Source: Phallusia fumigata
Lineage: Eukaryota > Chordata > Ascidiacea > Phlebobranchia > Ascidiidae
DNA: 33,808 nt
NCBI GenBank assembly: GCA_008931825.1
Contig: QXVZ01028065.1
Span: forward strand, 1-33,808
Reading direction: 5' to 3'
Every line of letters starts with the position of its first letter. The stretch's first letter is position 1. The notes under the pieces are model-generated. The model worked only from the letters and a program-made list of their open reading frames with translations, searched no databases and was not told the origin of the DNA. The position numbers and the translations under genes are program-made. This document shows positions 1 to 10,280 of the stretch, piece after piece.

Positions 1-434
1 TAGAACATCCCATTGTGGTGCATTGATTTCCTTGTTTGACATTATAACCGCAGCAGTTATGCCGCTAGCCCCATGAAATAGGTTAAATTATTAAACATTG
101 TTCAAATTGAATGAAATTTGCAGTTTGTAGAACATGTCATTGCGGTTTACCAAATTAGTAATTTGAGGCTATAGACCAAGTAATTTCCCCACTAGCCTCC
201 TAAAATGGGTCAATTATTTACACAGTTTGTAGAACATGTCATTATGGTACATTAATTTCTTGGTTTGACCTTAAAGCCCCATCAGTTACCCCGCTAGCCC
301 CCTAAAATGTGTCAAATTGTTAAACAATGCCATTGTAGTACTTTGCTGTGTATACCCTTAAAGTGCCCAAAAGTGAAACTTATTTGATATATCTGCTACT
401 ATTTTGACATGTTTATAGTTTGATTCATAATCCT

Positions 435-540
435 GTATTTTGCATGGGAACCCATGTGTTTCTGCCTGCAGAAGCAATCAAGCCTTAAAAACAGATTAAA
501 TAACTATGTGACCCAATGAAAAAAGAGTGAATATCCTTTA
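435..540 (+). repeat. interspersed repeat V, copy 1 (partial)
   Basis: The segment reads GGAACCCATGTGTTTCTGCC, then a GCAGAAGCAATCA block, then GACCCAATG. The same order of blocks occurs at 5165-5400 and 18325-18540, so this is a dispersed repeat family. No coding capacity or terminal inverted repeat is visible. Its class is unknown. Confidence 0.55.
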
Positions 541-639
541 CAAAATAACGCCTGATTGCGTTATGCTAATGAGTCACCCGTCAAGCTACCTGCCTCATTG
601 CAGTACTATTTCATCATTTTTTATTTGATTTTTTTTTTC

Positions 640-808
640 GATTTGACGTTGGTGACTTCAATTTGGTTCAACCTACCTGGTCTACTGGGTTGGAGCAATG
701 CCGCTTAAGTTTCTTGCTCAGGGAAACACAAGCAAGCGAGACAGGATTAGAACCTGCAACCTTGTGAGCACAAGGCAGTCACACTAACTACTTGGCCATC
801 TTGGCAGT
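640..808 (-). repeat. tRNA-derived SINE
   Basis: Read on the minus strand, the element begins with a pol III A box (TGGCCAAGTAG, near 800-790) and has a B box (GGTTCTAATCC, near 763-753). After these comes an unrelated tail rich in AAGAAACTTAAG and CATTGCTCC. This is the layout of tRNA-headed SINEs common in tunicates and other invertebrates. The 3' end is not sharply defined. Confidence 0.75.
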
Positions 809-819
809 AAATATATCAA

Positions 820-1948
820 TGCACCAAGAACTTTTTTTTGGTTGGTGCATGTCAAGAAATCAAATAAGTTTTGGTTTGATTCACCCATTTTACACCCCCT
901 TTATATCCCAAAGCAAGATTTGCAGGCCATATTGGTTAAAAATATTGAGCCAAACAAATTGAAATGCTGACAGATTGGGTGCTTCTTATTGATAAAGTTC
1001 TAAACTGATAGCCTAAGTCGTTACTCATACATACGTTTCCCCCCTTGCTGTTCTGTCCTAAACACAAAACGACACAATTCAAAGGGAGTGATTGACAGGC
1101 ATGCAGCGTAGCGAGACATTCACTTACTAGTAATGCAGCATAGCAGAGACATTCAAAAATGCCTAGCAAATTGGGAACCCAATGCAATGCAGGTATTAAA
1201 AACATAAGTTTGTTGCAAAAACGAAAACATTTTATCATATATCTGGTATGTTTTTACCATTCCTTTCCCTAATAGAAACACATGTTTTCACTCAATTCAT
1301 TTTTCTCCTGGATATTCGTGCATACAACTTCAACACAAAAACTTGAGCCAATTAAAATGAAGCTTTTACAATTGGTCGTAGTCGTGTTCCATCACTTTTA
1401 TTTGACTCATCCATATATGCGGTGTTTATATCCCAAGCAAATAGATTATTAAGCAATCTCTGAACCAAATAAAACTAATACAGTTTAAAGCATGTCATGT
1501 TGTGTATTGATTGATTGTGTCCAGTGTCCCCCCCAAAAAACAGCTAAATTAAATTAAATTTTACTATTAGTGGATGTTGCGTATTGATTGCTTTGTTTCA
1601 ATTTTAGCCCAAGCAGATGACTTGCTAGTGGTTTGTCACTGTGTTATCTTAATCTTATGTTCACAAACTCGTGGATCAAACAAAGCAAAAAAAATTAATA
1701 AAAAATCTACCCTATTTGATACACAGTTTGCGGCATTATCTGTTTAAAATGAAAATGGACAAATCAACAATTATATATTTTGACAGCTACAAAAGATTGC
1801 CATGACAAGTGACAACTGCCACCCTGAGTCAATTGTAACAAGGATACCTAACAACATCACACAATAAATGGTAAGTTATACAAACTTTCTGCACATGTTT
1901 GTATTGTAGCAGTATTGTTGCATGTAATTTTCAAGAACATATTTATTA
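820..1948. other. intergenic, no gene recognised
   Basis: AT-rich sequence with no credible coding region. About 1160-1230 resembles the inner part of repeat V (AAATGCCTAG, GGGAACCCAATGCAATGC, GGTATTAAAAACATA; compare 18375-18430). The rest shows nothing I can name. Confidence 0.5.
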
Positions 1949-2130
1949 TGGGTCCCCTTCCTGAAGGGAACACACTTTTTTCATTCCGTTTGTTTTTTCT
2001 TTTCCGCAGTTTTTCTATGTCAGTTTGTCATGAAATGTTTAATGGATTTATATGAAACTTTCACAGCTGGTAGAAACGATCATGTAGTTGTGTGAATTGT
2101 TTTATTTGACCCGAGACATACTAAGCGTGT
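1949..2130 (+). mobile_element. W element, copy 1
   Basis: It starts TTATGGGTCCCCTTCCTGAA, a hairpin with arms GTCCCCTT and AAGGGGAC (here AAGGGAAC). A T-rich stretch follows, then TCATGAAATGTTTAATGGAT and a segment like a diverged satellite monomer (GAAACTTTCACAGCTGGTAG). The same order occurs in six other copies in this window. No open reading frame is present, so it would be non-autonomous. Confidence 0.65.
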
Positions 2131-2732
2131 TCCTGTTTCAGGCATATTGGCAATCGGAGATCTTCAATACGCTTGGCCTTTTTTCTTTTTTAAAAATGAG
2201 AGAAATGCATATCGAATATGCTTAAAAGTGCCATGAAAATAGGCTTACTTACACCACAAACAAAAAGTTTCCATTATGGTAAGGTTACCATTTTTTTTGG
2301 AATTTTAGTGGGTGGTGGTTCAAGTCCAAGGTTGTCACTAACTAACATGATGCCGTTGTAACTCCCTCTAGTGGTGAACCTTTTATATACCTCCCAATTG
2401 GGATAAATTTTAATAGATTTTAGGTTGGGCCATTGTAGTGCATTGATATTGCATTTTACCCTATAGCCCCAGCAGTTACCCCACCAGCCCCCTAAAATGG
2501 TTCAAACTACTAAACGATGTTCGAATTACATAAAATTTGGACAGTTTGTATAACATACCATTGCGGTGTATTGACATGCTCTAGTGGTTCAATAACTGCT
2601 GTGTTTCACCCTAGACACCCAGCAGTTACCCCATTAGCCCCTCAAAATGGGTCAAATTATTCAACAATGTCCAAACTGGATGTAACTCGGACAGTTTGTA
2701 GAGCATGTCAATGTGGTGCACTGGTTGCTTGT

Positions 2733-2900
2733 TATGGGTCCCCTTCCCGAAGGGGTCCCATATAGTTTTCACTCTGTTTTTTTGTTTTGTTTTTTCCTTT
2801 TTTGTCCCCTCCAACTTTGATGAATTTGGATAAAAATTTCACAGCTGGTAGATATGGTCCCCAGTGGTTACCCCACTAGCCCCCAAATAGGGTCAAATTC
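2733..2900 (+). mobile_element. W element, copy 2
   Basis: The head hairpin is GGGTCCCCTTCCCG followed by AAGGGGTCCC. The right arm has changed from GGGGAC to GGGGTCCC, so pairing is kept with a different outer pair. A T-rich stretch and the CACAGCTGGTAGATATGGTC block follow, and the element then merges into satellite monomers. Confidence 0.65.
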
Positions 2901-3524
2901 TTATGCATTCTCAGGATTAAATGAAATTTGAACAGTTTGTATAACATGTCATTGTGGTATAACATTTGATGTGTTTTACCCTATAGCCCCAGCAGTTACC
3001 CCACTAGCCCCTTAAAATAGGTTGAATTGTTAAACATTCTCCGAAATAAATGAAATTTGAATAGTTTGTATAACATGTTATTGTGGTGCTATAAATGATG
3101 TGTTTTACCCTATAGGTCCAGCAGTTATCCCACTACTCTCTTAAATGGGTCAAATTATTGAAAAAAATGTCTGAATTTAATGAAATATAGACAGTTTGTA
3201 TAACACATCATTTTGGGCGTTTTGTTGCTGTGTTTTACCCTATACCCCTGGCAGGTAACTTACTGGCATTTTAAAGTTTTTAGATTGGCTCATATTTAGT
3301 TATTTTATCAATTCTGTCATTTCATTGTATAATTTTGCATATCGCTTGCCTCGCACATGTTTGGTGTAAACCAGTCATACTGAATCCAGAAAATTTCTGG
3401 GGTGGCAGCATACACTTTTTATAATGGCTTCCACCCTTGAAATTTTTAGTTGGGTGGCCACTACCCTTGCAACCCCTGGAATTGACGACTATGGTAAAAG
3501 TGCATGTGAAATGGCAATATGGTG

Positions 3525-3705
3525 AAATCCCCTTCCTGAAGGGGACCCATATTGTTTTCACTCTGTTTGTTTTTTGTTTTTTTTTATGGATTTGGATAAA
3601 ACTTTCACAGCTGGTAGATATGGTCATGGAGGTTTGTCCTCCTTTTCGATTGACTTCATATCCTCAGGGGTTACCTCACTAGCCCCTAAATAGGTGAAAT
3701 GTTTA
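3525..3705 (+). mobile_element. W element, copy 3
   Basis: Head hairpin CCCCTTCCTGAAGGGG, a T-rich stretch and ACTTTCACAGCTGGTAGATA are present. The start is altered (GGTGAAATCCCC). It continues into the GTTACCTCACTAGCCCC satellite block. Confidence 0.6.
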
Positions 3706-4454
3706 CTTGCCTTATATCTGTGCCTTTTGGCATGAAATGTTTGATGGATTTGGATTAAACTTTTGCAGCTGTTAGATATTGTCAAGGAGTTGTGTCATCA
3801 GTTTTGTTTTGTTTTACGCCATAGCCCCAATTGTTACCCCAATAGCCTCCTAAAGTGGGTCAAATTTCATTCTCTGAATTGGATGAAAATTGGACAGTTT
3901 GTATAACATGTCATTGTGGTGCAATAGTTGATGTGTTTTACCCCACTATCCCCATAAAATGGGTCAAATTGTTAAACAATCTCTAAATTGGATAAAATTT
4001 GGACAGTTTGTATAACATGTCACAGCCCCTGCAGTTACCCCACTAACCCCCTAAAATGGGTCAAATTGTTAAACAATCTCCAAATTGGATGAAATTTAAA
4101 CAGTTTGTTAACATGTCATTGTGGTGTGATAATTGATGTTTTTTACCCCATAGTCCCAGCAGTTACCCCACGCAACCCCTAAATTGTTAAACAATGCTGA
4201 AATTGGATAAAACTTCAATAGTTTGTGTAACATATTATTGTGGTGCAATAGGTAAAATGTTTTACATTAGAGCCCAAGCGGTTACCCCACTAGCCACCTT
4301 TAATGGGTCAAATATTATTAAAAAATTTCTGAATTAGATTAAATATGGACAGTTTGTATTACATGTCATTTTGGAGATTTGTTGCTGTGTTTTGCCCTAT
4401 ACCGCTGGCAGGTAACTTACTAGCCTTTATTCGGTCATAGTTAGTTATATTATC

Positions 4455-4640
4455 ATTATGATTCCCTTTCCTGAAAAGGGACGCTTATGGCATGAAATGT
4501 TAGAAATGTTTGTTTGAGGATGAAACTTTCACAGCTGGTAGACATGGTCAAGGCGGTGTGTCATGAGTTTAGTTTAACCCCACAGCCCCAGTGGTTACCC
4601 CGCTAGCCCCAAAAACGTAAAACGTTTTTGACATGCATGC
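4455..4640 (+). mobile_element. W element, copy 4, decayed
   Basis: The head is degenerate (TTCCCTTTCCTGAAAAGGGA) and the T-rich stretch is missing. The GGCATGAAATGTT and TTTCACAGCTGGTAGACATG blocks remain. A further headless copy of the same inner block lies at about 4805-4930. Confidence 0.5.
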
Positions 4641-5164
4641 GCACCACAAACGTTAGTTTAGATTTTGTGGAAACCAGTAGCATGAGGCATGAACTTTGGC
4701 TGTTGTGAAGTCACTATGTATCTGGTGAAAGGGAAATCCCCATGTTGAACAGTTTTCAAACCCGAAATGGTGAAATATTCCCTGCACATTGTCTATGCAC
4801 CTTTAGAGTGAAAAATTTGGATGAAACTTTCACAACTGGAAGATATGGTCAAGGCGGTGTGGCATTAGTTTCGGTTAACCCCACAGACCCAGAGGTTACC
4901 CCGCTAGCCTCCAAAAATGGGTTAAATTATTAAATGAAGTCCAAATTTATTGAAATTTTCACAGTTTGCAGAACATGCCTTTGTGGTACATCGATTTCAT
5001 TTTTTGACCCCATAACCCCATCAGTTACCCTGCTAGCCTCTAAAATGGGTCAAATTATTAAACAATGTCCCCCCTGGATGAAATTTACACAGTTTCAAGA
5101 ACATGCCATTGCAATGCTCTAATTGCTTTGTTTATACCTATAGCCTGGACATGTAAAAACGCAC

Positions 5165-5400
5165 AATGTAGAACTTTGCATGTGTGCGGACCAATGCGAT
5201 TGTGCCAGCAGAAACAATCATGTCATAAATAGCGCCGGTAACTATAAGACCCAAAGTAAAATAATCTTGGGAATATATCCTCTTTTAATTCAGGTAATAG
5301 TGTATGTAGAATGTCTACATATGGTAAGCCACCCTTCTAGTTTCTGTCATTTCATCATACAATTTTTACAAGTTTTAGATTTTTACACATATTAGTCGTT
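5165..5400 (+). repeat. interspersed repeat V, copy 2
   Basis: It contains TGTGTGCGGACCAATG, CAGCAGAAACAATCATG, AATAGCGCC and GACCCAAAG, then a GTGTATGTAGAATG and CATATGGTAAGCCAC block. The same blocks, in the same order, occur at 18325-18540. No terminal repeats or coding sequence are seen. Confidence 0.6.
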
Positions 5401-6545
5401 ACAATAGTTACTATATGTTTTAGAGATCGATATGTACAAAAATGAATTTTCACGACTACTGTGGAACGTGTGACCACAACTGGAATCGAAGTTGTTCCTG
5501 TTTGGAAGATTTTTGTCACAAAGCGATGCCGGTAAGGATGAAGGAACAACCGCAACAATATTAAATGTCATCCTATCGAATGTATTCGAGCCAATTTCGT
5601 CCGTTTGTGAAATAAACGATATTCATTGAAAAGGTTTAATTTTATTATTTTAAACTTTTTAAGTGCTCAGTGGACTATTGAAAGCCGCAAAGAATGAGAA
5701 CAGATCCAAGATTTACACTCCTAAAGTGTTTAAAGAGCCCTTCCAGAAACAAAATGCGATTGCTTGTACCCATGGCTGCTTTCTGGAAAAAAGCGCGGAA
5801 GTCAAAACACAGGCGAGTTACCGTTGCTGCCATACTATCAGGAGCAGGAGTTGGAAGGGAACTCGTTCTATTACAGCACAGTACGTTTTTTGCAACTTTT
5901 ATCTTTTTGGGATCGCTTGCTCGCGCTTTAAGCCAAATAGGGTGACTTTCTCCGGCACTACGCATGGTTTTTGTTGTGAAACAGACCAGCAGCTTGTAGA
6001 GGTCAGCAGGAAAGGTGGAAGGAGTTTGTTGCCGTAACACAGGGCGTTGGTAGCTGCGCATCGTCTTTAGTATGTCGAAATTGTACAAGTAATGCTGCAC
6101 CGTAGATTGCACTAAGGTGCAAAAGGTGATATGTTCTTGCTTGATAGTAGTAACGTATGCATGCGTTAATAGTATGAAGACGGTTTTGCAAAAAGTGAGT
6201 TTGTAAAAGGATATCAACGTCTGTTACAGACATTAATTTTGAGTTCGCCATATTGGTCCCGCTTTGTTTTGTGGGAAAATGCATGTGCCTCATAACTGGA
6301 CATTTCCTGAAGATAATCTCAAAAGTAACCTAGATGTGATGGCACGGAGGACGGTATGCGGCAGCCTAGTTATAAAGACAGTCCAAGTGAATTAATTTCA
6401 ACTTAAATCAATTTCGTAATCGAAATCCGAATAAAATTATTTGCCGGAGGAAAATTGTCTGAGGTTGAGCAACATTTTACTTATTTCATCATTGTACAGA
6501 TTACAATACGGTAAGGCGCTTTTTCACATTGATATTTAATATCCG
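5401..6545. other. unassigned region upstream of the hairpin cluster
   Basis: More GC- and CpG-rich than the left arm. Overlapping open frames exist on both strands at about 5663-6217, the longest being 180 codons on the minus strand. None shows a domain or a clear gene structure. A possible splice donor (CCGGTAAGGA) lies at about 5529 and another (ACGGTAAGG) at about 6508. The region might hold 5' exons or a promoter of the host transcript, but this cannot be supported from sequence alone. Confidence 0.35.
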
Positions 6546-6760
6546 CTAGGTGTCGCCCTCCGTGCTAAACAAGCATGCAAACCATAGCAAAGGCGATAGA
6601 CCAACTTAAAAAACTGGGTTCGAACCCCGTGATAAAAAAAAACTCTGGCAAATGGTCTGAGGTGCGATGCCGCCGTGCTACGGACACGGAAATCCTGATC
6701 GTTCGACGTACTCGAAAACGTCTGGGTTCGAAACCCGTGAAAACAACAAAGATCAGTTGC
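6546..6760 (+). repeat. two degenerate tRNA-like SINE pieces
   Basis: Pol III B-box-like sequences GGTTCGAACCC (6617-6627) and GGTTCGAAACCC (6725-6736, one extra A) lie about 108 bp apart, each followed by an A-rich run. Neither can be folded into an intact tRNA, so a tRNA-derived repeat is more likely than a functional tRNA gene. Confidence 0.5.
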
Positions 6761-6817
6761 CTCTGGTTGAGTTGTCGCGTTTGTGAAATACACTAATGTC
6801 GTTTATTTTGTTTCAGT

Positions 6818-6895
6818 AGACTGTGTAGTTTCGGGATGGGGAGAAAGCGAAGTTGGTTTATGTCGATTTCAATGCAAAATCCAGTTTGTTAAAAG
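6818..6895 (+). other. candidate noncoding exon upstream of block P1
   Basis: A strong acceptor (TTTTGTTTCAG, ending 6817) and a strong donor (AAAAG|GTAAGTCA, from 6896) bound 78 bp. There is no similarity to the repeated exons downstream. It may be an early exon of the host transcript. Confidence 0.5.
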
Positions 6896-7139
6896 GTAAG
6901 TCACGGTATGATATTTTTTCCGCGAATATGTTTTATGTACTATGCTTTAGTCGCCAAAAATAAAATGACTTTCTAGCTATTATTTGACCAAATATTAAAA
7001 CACTTTCTTGATTAAATATGGACGAAGTCAACAATCTACTGTTAATACAAAAACGTTACCAGTGACTTTATTATTTGATGACAAAAACCCTAATGGCGGC
7101 CGACATTTTTTTGTTTCACACACGTGGCCTCGCAGCAAT

Positions 7140-7489
7140 ACAAAAGACCTCTTCCAGCTTCCGGCAGGCACTGTAGCATTGCAAGGCCAATCAAATCACA
7201 CCACGTCACGCTTATTCGACCGCCTCTAGACCTGCGCTTTGCCTCACGCAACTAATCAACCTGCTCCAAACGCAGCTCACTAACCAGTGCAATCTAATCA
7301 GCCATTGGTCGGATGAGGAGCGCTCCTGTGACGTTTTAAATGCAAGCGTCCTGATTGGCCGAAAAAAGGAAAAAATGAAGCCACGTAGATCTGGCGTGGC
7401 GGCGTGTCATTCCTCTTGTGCAACTCGCATGGAAGGTAGCTTTTGAAGGGCTGTGGTCCATCAACAACGACTGAGAAGCGAATACTCAG
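7140..7489 (+). promoter_or_regulatory. block P1: CCAAT/CRE promoter-like element and first exon
   Basis: The block holds GGCCAATCA (near 7186), CACGTCACG (7202), CCATTGG (7302, an inverted CCAAT), the perfect palindrome AGGAGCGCTCCT (7316-7327), GTGACGTTTT (7328) and CTGATTGGCC (7351, an inverted CCAAT). It ends in ACTCAG|GTATTG, a splice donor at 7489. CCAAT boxes bind NF-Y and TGACG sites bind CREB/ATF proteins in animals. Their joint repetition in front of every A hairpin suggests a promoter with its first exon. The start site is not visible, and no TATA box is evident here. Confidence 0.55.
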
Positions 7490-7528
7490 GTATTGGCTTT
7501 GTTGCAAATTACTTTTTGGTATCCGTGT

Positions 7529-7563
7529 AAAAGTAAACTGGGGTGCACACTAGCTTTCTTTTG
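7529..7563 (+). ncRNA. A-family intronic hairpin A1
   Basis: The 5' arm AAGTAAACTGG pairs imperfectly with CTAGCTTTCTT around the loop GGTGCACA. It lies in the intron that runs from donor 7490 to acceptor 7650. Its stem is weaker than in the later A copies (two internal mismatches), so it is diverged or decaying. Confidence 0.6.
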
Positions 7564-7650
7564 TACGTATACCGATACGTGCTTTGTTGCATTGTAAGTT
7601 GAAACAAGTTTTCGAATGCACGGTACTGCTATTTGATCATCTTGTTTCAG

Positions 7651-7761
7651 GTCCTCTTGCGACTTCTGTTCCAGAGGCTGCTCGATCGACATCCATTCTT
7701 TGAACTGGAAAAACATACCGAACAAGAGGGCTTTATGGGTCTTTCCAGAAAAAAAAAACAG
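7651..7761 (+). other. A-type noncoding exon
   Basis: The acceptor is CTTGTTTCAG, ending 7650. The exon begins GTCCTCTTGCG, contains GCTGCTCGA and TGAACTGGA, and ends AAAAACAG before GCAAAT, a GC-type donor. Homologous exons start at 16295, 19419, 22781 and 24654. A CTGTTCCAG inside could act as a second acceptor. No reading frame is conserved between the copies. Confidence 0.5.
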
Positions 7762-7817
7762 GCAAATAAAACCTTATCATCTTAACCAGCATAAAATTTA
7801 ATTAGTTTTAGATCGAT

Positions 7818-7860
7818 CATGGAAAGACAGTATAACGTGCACTTAAACTTTCTTTACATG
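7818..7860 (+). ncRNA. B-family hairpin B1 (diverged)
   Basis: Arms CATGGAAAGA and TCTTTACATG pair with one mismatch around a central TATAACGTGCAC. The inner 3' arm has changed (TTAAACT instead of TTATCCTG), so the middle of the stem is open. It is probably a decaying first copy of the B series. Confidence 0.5.
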
Positions 7861-8060
7861 TTGCTATATTTAAACGAACTAGGTTATATATCGTGGTAAA
7901 TTCCCAGTGGTTCTTCTGCTTGGTTTCGCAGGAAAAACGGAAGCTGAGTGAGCGTGTTTTCGTTTGGAAGGACTGTGGCTATACCGGAACTCCATAGAAA
8001 ATAGGCAAGTAAACGCGTTAACATTCAACTGGGAATAAATTCAAATAGTTTTAGGTCGAG

Positions 8061-8103
8061 CATGGAAAGACAGTATAACGTGCACTTATCCTGTCTTCTC
8101 ATG
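8061..8103 (+). ncRNA. B-family hairpin B2
   Basis: The core is CATGGAAAGACAG, then TATAAC, GTGCAC, TTATC, and CTGTCTTCTCATG. AAGACAG pairs with CTGTCTT, ATAA pairs with TTAT, and CATG pairs with CATG across two weak positions. It follows a GC-type donor (ATAG|GCAAGT, 8005). Confidence 0.7.
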
Positions 8104-8395
8104 TTGATATAGTTTTCAACTCTTTGTGAATTGAGTTATATACTGCGTTAAATCCCTGGTACTGCGTCTAATTTGTTCACAGAAAAAACGGAGGCGAAGT
8201 GAGCGTGTTTTTTGCGACAAAACCAAGATTGGAAGGACTATGACTTCTTATTAAGTTACCGGATTTCCATTCCCGGAATGCAGAAGAAACATTTTTCGGT
8301 GAAATTCTCGAAAGTGCAACATGGGATTTCACAGGAAACAGGCAAGTAAATTCGATCTTATAACTAGCATGAAATTCGAATAGTTTTATGTCGAC

Positions 8396-8438
8396 CATGG
8401 GAAGACAGTATAACGTGCACTTATCCTGTCTTCGCATG
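8396..8438 (+). ncRNA. B-family hairpin B3 (type copy)
   Basis: This is the family consensus. The outer stem CATG/CATG, a G-G mismatch, the stem GAAGACAG/CTGTCTTC, a T-C mismatch and the stem ATAA/TTAT close the loop CGTGCAC. The flanks GTCGAC and GTTGAC extend the pairing. The whole is about 43-60 nt with about 16-20 pairs, the size and shape of a short pre-miRNA. It lies in an intron between the GC-type donor CAG|GCAAGT (8342) and an acceptor near 8517. A microRNA or another processed small RNA is the likely product. Confidence 0.7.
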
Positions 8439-8653
8439 TTGACATAAATAAACAGTGTAAATCATATGCTACATATCGCAATGAATGCCTGGTTCTGCTT
8501 CTGCTTTGTGTCGCAGGTAAAGAAACTAAAGAAGAGTCCTCGTGTCATTAACGACGACAGAGCCAGGATGATAATCACTGTTGATTCAGATGAAGTTAAC
8601 GTTATTTAACATTTTTTGATGCATCCGGTAGTTTTATTGACGCTGATATGCTC

Positions 8654-8670
8654 TGTAATGTATTATTACA
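8654..8670 (+). other. F-type small intronic hairpin F1
   Basis: TGTAAT and ATTACA form a perfect 6-bp stem around GTATT, followed by the conserved ACAATAACATT. Counterparts lie at 9385, 14015, 17045, about 22200, about 23950 and about 25605. They are short, so their RNA role is uncertain. They mark a recurrent intron type without GTGCAC. Confidence 0.4.
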
Positions 8671-8865
8671 CTACAATAACATTATGTTTTTGCTTTACAG
8701 GCAACTCGTGTCGTATGGAAGTTTGCAATCTACCACCACAGGGACATTTGAACTAGAGAAACATCTCCATATCGATAAAATATGAACTGCAAAATGGAAC
8801 TTTACAGGAAACAGGCAAGTAATATTTATTACCAACTTGCATTCGATTCAATTAAATTCAGGTGG

Positions 8866-8912
8866 AACATGGGAAGACAATATAATGTGCACTTATCCTG
8901 TCTTCCCATGTT
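8866..8912 (+). ncRNA. B-family hairpin B4
   Basis: AACATGGGAAGACA pairs perfectly (14 bp) with TGTCTTCCCATGTT. The loop is ATGTGCAC instead of ACGTGCAC. In this copy the consensus G-G mismatch is replaced by a G-C pair (TTCCCATG), a compensating change. B5 may be the allele of this copy. Confidence 0.72.
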
Positions 8913-9124
8913 GACATATTTAACACTGTAAACTATATGCCACATATCGCATTAAATGCGTCGTACTGCTTCTGCCTTGTTTCGCAGAAAATGAAACGGA
9001 ATCAGATTAAGGGGGCGGAAGTTATGCAGAACTTCGAATCGCAAATCCTTCGCAGCTTTGAGCAACCTGGTAACCATTNGAAATTTATTACCAACTTGCA
9101 TTCGATTCATTTAAATTTACGTCG

Positions 9125-9171
9125 AACATGGGAAGACAGTATAACGTACACTTATCCTGTCTTCCCATGTT
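9125..9171 (+). ncRNA. B-family hairpin B5, loop GTACAC
   Basis: AACATGGGAAGACAG pairs perfectly with CTGTCTTCCCATGTT (15 bp), the best outer stem of the B family. The loop hexamer is GTACAC, one change from GTGCAC, which breaks its palindrome while the stem stays intact. Confidence 0.72.
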
Positions 9172-9384
9172 GGTATATTTAACACTGTGAACTATATGGC
9201 TCATATCGCATTGAATGTTTTTTACTGCTTCCGCCTTGTTCGCAGAAAATGAAACGGAATCAGATTAAGGGGGCAGAAGTTATGCGGAACTTCGAATCGC
9301 AAATCCTTCGCAGCTTTGAGCAACTTGGTAACCATTCGATTTGTTTTTTAATACCCCGGCAGATACATTTTCGATAGCAAACGT

Positions 9385-9401
9385 TGTAATGTGTTATTAC
9401 A
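9385..9401 (+). other. F-type small intronic hairpin F2
   Basis: TGTAAT and ATTACA flank GTGTT, and the conserved ACAATAACATT follows. The acceptor of this intron would be the TTTGCTTTACATG at about 9420, where the AG of the F1 homologue (TTTACAG) has become AT, so splicing there may be lost. Confidence 0.35.
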
Positions 9402-9597
9402 TACAATAACATTTTGTCTTTTGCTTTACATGCCAAACATTTAAAACGTTCAGCCGCCGGAACATTTGAACCGGAGAACAATATCTAGAAGAAAGAAGAT
9501 AGATTCGATGAAATTCGAAGTGCAACATGGAACAGAAAACAGGCAAGTAAAAGTTGTACATCCAACTTTTATTTAACTCCAATAGAGTTATTTAGAG

Positions 9598-9640
9598 CAT
9601 GGGAAGGCAGTATAAAGTGCACTTATCCCGTCTTCGCATG
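9598..9640 (+). ncRNA. B-family hairpin B6
   Basis: CATGGGAAGGCAG pairs with CCGTCTTCGCATG, with a G-U wobble inside the stem. The loop is AGTGCAC. The preceding donor is CAG|GCAAGT (GC at 9543). Confidence 0.65.
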
Positions 9641-9826
9641 TTGGTGTATTTAAACGTGTTTTAAACTAGGTTACATATCGTTGGACTTTTAGTCGTTCTT
9701 CTGCTTCGTTTTGCAGGAAACGGAAGCGGAGAGAGCGTGTTCTCAGTTGCGACAGAAAAGTTAAGTTACCGGATTTTCGACTCCGGCTTGAATAAAAATG
9801 CAATAAGTTTTTTAGATTTTAGGATG

Positions 9827-9873
9827 AACATACGAGGACAGTATAACGTGCACTTATTCTGTCTTCGAATGTT
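9827..9873 (+). ncRNA. B-family hairpin B7 (subtype b)
   Basis: AACATACGAGGACAG pairs with CTGTCTTCGAATGTT. The usual G-G mismatch is now a C-G pair, and a G-U wobble is present. Subtype-b copies follow an AAGTTAAGTTACCGGATTT segment and a TTTTTAGATTTTAGG block. Subtype-a copies follow a GC donor and CTAGTAATAAATT. Confidence 0.68.
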
Positions 9874-10014
9874 GACGTTTTTGACATTTTGCAAAGGTTA
9901 CGTATCATGTAGATTTCCTAATACTGCTTTTGCTTTGTTTCACAGGTAAAAAACGAAAGCGGAGATGCCGTGTATTGAAGTGCGTCAAACGAACTACTGA
10001 AAAATATTGAGGTA

Positions 10015-10130
10015 ATGTCTTTGTTGTAAATAAACGTTTTGGATACGAAGACGTGCTTTGTTGTATTTTAAGTTTGAAGAACTTTCAAACTGCGCAGAAC
10101 TGCTGCTTGATCCTGTTTCAGGTCCCTGTT
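10015..10130 (+). pseudogene. A-type intron that has lost its hairpin
   Basis: The flanks GAGGTAATGTCTTTGTTG and GACGTGCTTTGTTGTATTTT match the A introns at 11371 and 12700. The hairpin between them (about 50 nt) is absent. The acceptor CCTGTTTCAG is intact. Confidence 0.5.
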
Positions 10131-10234
10131 TGGCTCCTGTTCATGCATCTGCTGGCTGCTCGACCGACATCCTTGTCTTTGAACTTGAGAAACATGAACG
10201 AAGAGGTATTTCGATTGTAAAATTCCATTAGTTC

Positions 10235-10280
10235 TAGATCAGAGCATAAGAAGACTGTTTTCGCACGTTGATGACATTTA
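10235..10280 (+). pseudogene. collapsed B hairpin
   Basis: GAGCATAAGAAGACTG runs directly into TTTTCGCACGTTGATGAC. The loop with GTGCAC and the inner arms are deleted, while the B flanks remain. Confidence 0.5.

Larger units (their letters stand above)
1..5140. repeat. AT-rich satellite-like array, monomer about 110-130 bp
   Basis: The monomer recurs through the left 5 kb. It contains a block like AGTTACCCCACTAGCCCC, then AAAATGGGTCAAATTGTTAA, then ATGAAATTTGGACAGTTTGT, then AACATGTCATTGTGGTG. The first block is recognisable near 65, 292, 2475, 2625, 2866, 2995, 3120, 3835, 4034, 4160, 4275, 4575, 4895 and 5020. Copies are diverged by point changes and small indels, so the array is old. It is interrupted at 400-1950 by other repeats and unique-looking sequence. 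The short open frames inside it are satellite translations and not genes. Confidence 0.85.
8821..9336 (+). repeat. 258-bp direct duplication with an N at the junction
   Basis: 8821-9078 and 9080-9336 are about 90% similar at an offset of 258-259 bp. The single N (9079) falls exactly where the first copy stops and the second begins. Each copy has one B hairpin and the exon start AAATGAAACGGAATCAG. This is the pattern expected from two overlapping contig ends that were not merged. A real tandem duplication is the alternative. Confidence 0.7.

Noticed and set aside
2700..2725. GGTGCACTGG within the satellite as another hairpin of the cluster
   Set aside because: It is part of the satellite block CATTGTGGTGCATTG and no pairing arms surround it.
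5675..6217. 180-codon open frame on the minus strand with overlapping plus-strand frames
   Set aside because: No domain, no start context, and no splice or gene structure. Overlapping long frames in several phases fit a locally GC-richer stretch rather than a gene.
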